A stretch of 64,000 nucleotides of DNA from JAHIVB01 sp964574705. GTDB lineage: Bacteria; Bacillota_I; Bacilli_A; Izemoplasmatales; Hujiaoplasmataceae. The notes under the pieces were generated by a model. That model saw nothing but the letters and a program-made list of their open reading frames with translations, was not told the DNA's origin and did not search any database. Numbering within the stretch: position 1 is the stretch's first letter; each line of letters begins with the position of its first letter. The stretch covers positions 93,567-157,566 of the forward strand of contig CAZNOO010000001.1 in the NCBI GenBank assembly GCA_964574705.1. The letters run 5' to 3'. The translations under genes were made by a program, and so were the position numbers. Shown piece after piece: positions 60,098 through 64,000 of the stretch.

Positions 60098-60321
60098 TGG
60101 AAGAAAAGAAAACATTTGAACAAGCACTTGAAGAACTAGAAAAGATTGTCAAAGAACTTGAATCTGGATCATTGTCTTTGGAAGATTCAGTCAAAAAATA
60201 TCATCAGGGAACGGAACTGGCTTCTTTTTGCTCGAAAGAATTGAAAAGAGCGGAAGAAGTTGTCGTTAAACTGATGAATCAAAATACTTTGACAGATTTC
60301 AATATTAAAGACGAAGAATAG
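60097..60321 (+). CDS. xseB: Exodeoxyribonuclease VII small subunit
   Basis: This 74-residue helical hairpin protein has the XseB signature TFEQALEELEKIVKELESG and SLEDSVKKYHQG. Several copies wrap around XseA. The TAATG overlap with xseA shows translational coupling. dxs follows 18 bases later. Confidence 0.95.
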   Translation: MEEKKTFEQALEELEKIVKELESGSLSLEDSVKKYHQGTELASFCSKELKRAEEVVVKLMNQNTLTDFNIKDEE

Positions 60322-60339
60322 CTCCTCAAAGGTGATACG

Positions 60340-62199
60340 ATGATTGATTTACTAGATATCAAAGACCCGAAGTTCTTAAAACAAATGAATCACGATGAAC
60401 TGGTCGAACTCTCGAAAGAGATTCGCACTTTTATCATTGATAAAGTATCCAAGACCGGAGGACATCTTTCTTCTAATCTTGGCACTGTCGAATTGACAAT
60501 CGCTTTACATAAGACCTTCGATTCTCCCAATGATAAGATTATTTTTGATGTTGGACATCAGTCCTATACCCACAAAATACTGACAGGTAGAGCAAAGTAT
60601 TTTGACCAGTTAAGACAATTTGAAGGTCTATCGGGATACATCAAAAGAGAAGAGTCTGTTCATGATGTTTGGGAAGCAGGACATTCCTCAACAGCAATAG
60701 CAGCACTTGCAGGATTCGAAAAAGCTAGACAGTTTACAGGTGAAAAAAATTATAATATCGCGGTTGTTGGAGACGGTTCTCTAAACAGTGGGCTCAGTTT
60801 TGAAGCATTGAATTACTTGGGTCACCAAAATGAGATGAGACCGATTATCATCTTAAATGACAACGAAATGAGCATTTCAAAAAACGTAGGAACGCTTTCA
60901 AAAATACTGAACTCGCTTCGTTCTTCGAAAACCTATGTGAAAGCAAGAAGAAGATCGGTTAAGTTTCCAAAATTCTTGATTGACCTTAAAAATAGAATTG
61001 GATTCATGTTAAGAGGTTTCGCGAAGAATATGACTATCTTTGACGAACTTGGATTCACCTATTATGGTCCCATTAATGGACATGACCTAAAGCAACTTGA
61101 AAAATATTTTGAACTTGCAAAAAAAGTGAATCGTCCGACTGTTCTTCATGTAATAACCAAGAAGGGAAAGGGCTACCTACCTGCCGAATCTGATCTTGAT
61201 GGGTTGTGGCATGGAGTAGGGCCGTTTGACATAGAAACTGGGAAACCTTTACAAAAACTTCCAGAAAATGTTTCCTCTTGGAGTAACATTATCAGCAGTT
61301 ATTTAATCAAATATGCAAAGGATCATCCTGAATTTCAAGTGGTCGTGCCAGCAATGATTAACGGCTCAGGGTTGAACAAGTTTCAAGAACTCTATCCGAA
61401 TCAAATCATTGACGTCGGTATCTGTGAATCCTTTGCAGTGTGTTTCTCAGGTGCTTTGGTCATGAACAAACAGACTGTATTCGTTCCGATTTACTCTTCG
61501 TTTCTCCAAAGAGCTTACGACCAAATCTCACATGACATCGCAAGACAAGACATTCATGTCGTTTTTGGAATTGATCGTTCCGGACTTGTTGGTGATGATG
61601 GAGAAACACATCAAGGAATTTATGATATTGCTTATTTGAAACACATTCCAAACATGGAAATCGTTCAGCCGAAAGATGCAGAAGAGGCATATTCATTACT
61701 TGATTATGCGTTTTACGTCTCCAAACATCCGATTGCGATTCGGTACTCAAGAAACAAAATCGAATATAATTCTGTTCTTCTAGAATCGGTTGAAAAAATC
61801 GACAAACCTACTTGGAAAGAAGTTATTCCAAACGGAGAAGTTAATTTGATTACTTATGGGGACAATGTTGACAGGATGAAATTATTGATTCAGTCCAAAG
61901 CCTTGAACGTAACGTTAATCAATGCCCGATTTATAAAACCAATAGATACTGCTATGCTGGATAAAATTCTTAATGAGGGGCATCCAATTGTCGTGCTTGA
62001 AGACTCGACTAAAATTTCTTCTTTGGGAAGTTCCATATTAGAGTATATGGCTACCTCTTCAAAAATGCAGTGTAAAGTTGAGATTCTCGGGCTTCCTGAT
62101 GAATTCATCCAACAAGGAAAGATCAGTGAATTGTATCTTAAGTACAACTTGGATGATGAAAGCGTCGCTCAAATTCTATCGAAATACCTAGTAAAATAA
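60340..62199 (+). CDS. dxs: 1-deoxy-D-xylulose-5-phosphate synthase
   Basis: This 619-residue thiamine-diphosphate enzyme has the cofactor region GDGSLNSG...NDN (family GDGALTGG...NDN), TGGHLSSNLG with the conserved His, the catalytic Glu in CESFAV, and DRSGLVGDDGETHQG. It condenses pyruvate and glyceraldehyde-3-phosphate, the first MEP-pathway step, feeding prenyl diphosphate to MiaA among others. The substitutions in the GDG region are conservative and all key charged residues are kept. ispA, which usually lies beside dxs in Firmicutes, is missing here. Confidence 0.94.
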   Translation: MIDLLDIKDPKFLKQMNHDELVELSKEIRTFIIDKVSKTGGHLSSNLGTVELTIALHKTFDSPNDKIIFDVGHQSYTHKILTGRAKYFDQLRQFEGLSGYIKREESVHDVWEAGHSSTAIAALAGFEKARQFTGEKNYNIAVVGDGSLNSGLSFEALNYLGHQNEMRPIIILNDNEMSISKNVGTLSKILNSLRSSKTYVKARRRSVKFPKFLIDLKNRIGFMLRGFAKNMTIFDELGFTYYGPINGHDLKQLEKYFELAKKVNRPTVLHVITKKGKGYLPAESDLDGLWHGVGPFDIETGKPLQKLPENVSSWSNIISSYLIKYAKDHPEFQVVVPAMINGSGLNKFQELYPNQIIDVGICESFAVCFSGALVMNKQTVFVPIYSSFLQRAYDQISHDIARQDIHVVFGIDRSGLVGDDGETHQGIYDIAYLKHIPNMEIVQPKDAEEAYSLLDYAFYVSKHPIAIRYSRNKIEYNSVLLESVEKIDKPTWKEVIPNGEVNLITYGDNVDRMKLLIQSKALNVTLINARFIKPIDTAMLDKILNEGHPIVVLEDSTKISSLGSSILEYMATSSKMQCKVEILGLPDEFIQQGKISELYLKYNLDDESVAQILSKYLVK

Positions 62200-62213
62200 A
62201 GTGGGGATCATGT

Positions 62214-63896
62214 ATGCTGAAACACCTATCGATTACAAATTTTGCAATTATAGACCATATTGAACTTGATTTTTTTGACGGTTTGACGGTCTTGACAGGT
62301 GAAACGGGTGCAGGTAAAAGCATCCTCATAGACGCGATATCTTTATTGCTTGGAGACAGGGCAAGTCAGGACTTGATTCGAAGTGAGTCTGAGAAAGCCA
62401 CTATTGAAGCAACTTTTTCTTTTCAAAACGAGACTATCCGGGCAAAACTGACCAAACTTGGAATTTCAGCGATGGAAGATCAAATTGTTATTACCAGAGA
62501 AATCAGTAATCAAAACAAAAATTCTTTGAAAATCAATCAAGTGAATGTAACGCTTCAAGACTTGAAAGACATCTCGAAAGAACTTGCAGACGTTCATTCT
62601 CAATTTGATACGCAAAGACTTATTAATCCTTCAAATTACGTTCAATTGATTGACGGTTTCAATCGAAAAAAAATGGATACGTATATCGCAGAGTATTCAG
62701 AGGCACTCCATTATTATCATTTAAAAAGAAAAGAATATTTGGATTTTACAAAAAAACAAAAAGACGCGACTGGAAAATTGGAGATGAATCAGTTTCAACT
62801 AAAAGAGCTGACAGATTTTCATTTAGAGCTTAACGAACTTGAATCTCTAAGCGAAGAAGAAAGTTTACTTTCTAATTTCGATAAAATCTACTCGACTTTA
62901 GGAGAAATCAATTCGATTTCGGAAGACGCGCAATTCATGGATCATTTTTATGAATTTGTTGAAGGTCTTGATAAGCTCTCAAAATATGGCCAAGACTTCA
63001 CTGAACTTCATAAGTCTGTTGAAAACTTGTATTATGAAATGGATGATGCCGTTCACCAAGTAAAGGATAAATTTGATCATTTGAATTTTGACCCAGACGC
63101 GTTACGTTCAATTCAAGAAAGAATCCACGATCTTGAAACACTCCAAAAGAAATACAAGATGACGGTTCCTGAATTGATTGAATATATCTATTTCCTGGAA
63201 AAGGAAATTGACCAAGTCACAAATTTCGATGAATATTTGAAACGATCTAAAAAAGAATTGTCCGATTCCTTCGAAAAAGCTTTGGAAAAAGGCAAAATAC
63301 TAACCGTTCTTCGAAAACAAATATCTGATAAGATTTCAAGTGAAATCAAAGTTGTTCTTAAAGACTTGGTTCTACCGAACACAGAATTTGAAATTCTTGT
63401 TACACCAAAACTCCCACAAGATAGTCTTGACAGTGAAAAATTTTTGAACCATGGATTTGATGAAATCGAATTAATGATTTCCACGAACCTAGGAGAGCCT
63501 TTGAAACCACTCTCAAAAACTGCTTCTGGTGGTGAAATGAGCCGTGTTATGTTAGCATTCAAGACCATATTCATCCGCTCACAAAACCTGTCAACCATTA
63601 TTTTTGACGAGATTGACACTGGAATCAGTGGATTTGTTGCAAAACAGATTGCAAAGAAAATTCATGAAATATCCCATTTTTGTCAAGTCATCTCCATCAC
63701 TCACATCCCTCAAGTCGTCGCAGTAGGAGAACATCATCTCAAAGTAATGAAACAAATTGATAAGATGAGAACTGTAGCAAAAGCAGACTATTTGGAATTC
63801 AATGATCGAATCATAGACATCGCTCAGATGATTTCTGGTGATAAAGTCACTGAGGCATCTCTTCAAAGTGCAAAAGAGTTACTCATTAACGGATAA
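62214..63896 (+). CDS. recN: DNA repair ATPase RecN
   Basis: This 560-residue SMC-like protein has Walker A GETGAGKS, a long coiled-coil centre (about 150-370), the ABC signature SGGEMSR and Walker B IIFDEIDTGISG. RecN gathers at double-strand breaks and works with RecA and AddAB, all in this window. GGGG lies 8 bases before ATG 62214. It ends the nusB cluster and has a strong terminator. Confidence 0.96.
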   Translation: MLKHLSITNFAIIDHIELDFFDGLTVLTGETGAGKSILIDAISLLLGDRASQDLIRSESEKATIEATFSFQNETIRAKLTKLGISAMEDQIVITREISNQNKNSLKINQVNVTLQDLKDISKELADVHSQFDTQRLINPSNYVQLIDGFNRKKMDTYIAEYSEALHYYHLKRKEYLDFTKKQKDATGKLEMNQFQLKELTDFHLELNELESLSEEESLLSNFDKIYSTLGEINSISEDAQFMDHFYEFVEGLDKLSKYGQDFTELHKSVENLYYEMDDAVHQVKDKFDHLNFDPDALRSIQERIHDLETLQKKYKMTVPELIEYIYFLEKEIDQVTNFDEYLKRSKKELSDSFEKALEKGKILTVLRKQISDKISSEIKVVLKDLVLPNTEFEILVTPKLPQDSLDSEKFLNHGFDEIELMISTNLGEPLKPLSKTASGGEMSRVMLAFKTIFIRSQNLSTIIFDEIDTGISGFVAKQIAKKIHEISHFCQVISITHIPQVVAVGEHHLKVMKQIDKMRTVAKADYLEFNDRIIDIAQMISGDKVTEASLQSAKELLING

Positions 63897-63907
63897 TTTA
63901 TAAAACG

Positions 63908-63940
63908 AAAACACCTTATTGTCAATTTAAGGTGTTTTTT
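63908..63940 (+). terminator. Intrinsic terminator of recN
   Basis: A perfect 11-bp stem (AAAACACCTTA with TAAGGTGTTTT), a 9-base loop and T6. Confidence 0.92.
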
Positions 63941-63950
63941 AATATTTAAA

Positions 63951-63978
63951 TAAAAAAAAAGAACTTTCGAAGTTCTTT
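63951..63978 (-). terminator. Leftward terminator of a gene beyond the window
   Basis: A perfect 9-bp stem (AAAGAACTT with AAGTTCTTT) and TCG loop. The minus strand has nine T residues after it, while the plus strand has only TTT. A convergent, leftward gene is therefore expected just past the window. Confidence 0.7.
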
Positions 63979-64000
63979 CATTTAAAATCGTGTGAAAAAC

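Noticed and set aside
1..64000. Possible use of UGA as tryptophan, as in mycoplasmas
   Set aside because: TGA ends many intact genes (for example the cysteine desulfurase and the ECF S subunit) and Trp is encoded by TGG, so the standard code is used.
1..64000. CRISPR arrays, insertion sequences, prophage, tRNA or rRNA genes
   Set aside because: No regularly spaced repeats, transposase or integrase genes, or clover-leaf or rRNA sequences were seen on either strand.

Overview
The window is 64 kb of low-GC DNA with densely packed genes, almost all on the + strand; only four genes (peroxiredoxin, rhodanese-like, CoA-disulfide-reductase-like, CPBP protease) run leftward. TGA is used as a stop (for example at the ends of copA, the cysteine desulfurase and miaA) and TGG encodes Trp, so the standard bacterial code applies. 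Strong AGGAGG-type ribosome binding sites, TTGACA/TATAAT promoters, U-tract hairpin terminators, and gene orders such as pgsA-recA-rny-ymdB-miaB-ymcA-mutS-mutL-miaA, cmk-rpsA-der-hup and nusB-xseA-xseB-dxs-recN point to Firmicutes/Bacilli ancestry. The trimmed versions of these clusters (no cinA, no spoVS, no ispA/tlyA/argR) would suit a deep, free-living Mollicutes-like lineage such as Izemoplasmatales or Haloplasma/Acholeplasma relatives. That placement is inference.

Layout. 1-2073: copper homeostasis (copA cut by the window edge, copZ, csoR). 2075-3232: a cobalamin riboswitch, a DUF4430 secreted or lipoprotein, and an ECF transporter S subunit, together a likely B12 uptake unit. 3240-7748: a membrane PAS/GGDEF protein, ferritin, a 1-Cys peroxiredoxin and a dihydrolipoamide-dehydrogenase-like flavoprotein. 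7779-12336: sulfur and thiol metabolism (cysteine desulfurase, small thioredoxin, secreted-thioredoxin/CcdA fusion, cysE, cysK). 12374-12935: Hsp20 under two CIRCE operators. 12985-20323: addB-addA plus a cytoplasmic GH20. 20324-23605: two Sel1-repeat proteins and queH. 23676-27006: a beta-lactamase-fold protein, two small genes, cvfB and yebC. 27040-33158: pgsA, recA, rny, ymdB, miaB, ymcA. 33311-40033: an unrecognised tail-anchored protein, then mutS-mutL-miaA. 40031-42562: a rhodanese-like protein divergent from efp, and a CorC/HlyC transporter. 42580-48935: rluB, cmk, rpsA, der, HU, and a membrane M28 peptidase. 48949-51535: two leftward genes. 51638-58344: ktrA, rdgB, a phosphoesterase, a 961-residue TPR/degenerate GGDEF-EAL protein, and a GH13 glucosidase. 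58436-63940: nusB-xseA-xseB-dxs-recN.

The genes describe a cell with full mismatch repair (MutS plus a MutL carrying endonuclease motifs), AddAB/RecA/RecN recombinational repair, RNase Y-based RNA decay with a RicA-type partner, tRNA modification (MiaA, MiaB, QueH), copper and oxidative-stress defence, cysteine synthesis, and possible c-di-GMP signalling. No tRNA, rRNA, CRISPR array, prophage or insertion sequence was seen. The best candidates for something undescribed are the tail-anchored protein with two SAP/Rho-N-like motifs (33311-34723), the degenerate GGDEF-EAL scaffold (53546-56431), a small gene translationally coupled to cvfB (25209-25379), a perfect terminator-like hairpin inside the start of mutS (34808-34840), and the overlapping divergent promoters of efp and a cysteine-less rhodanese (40457-40507).
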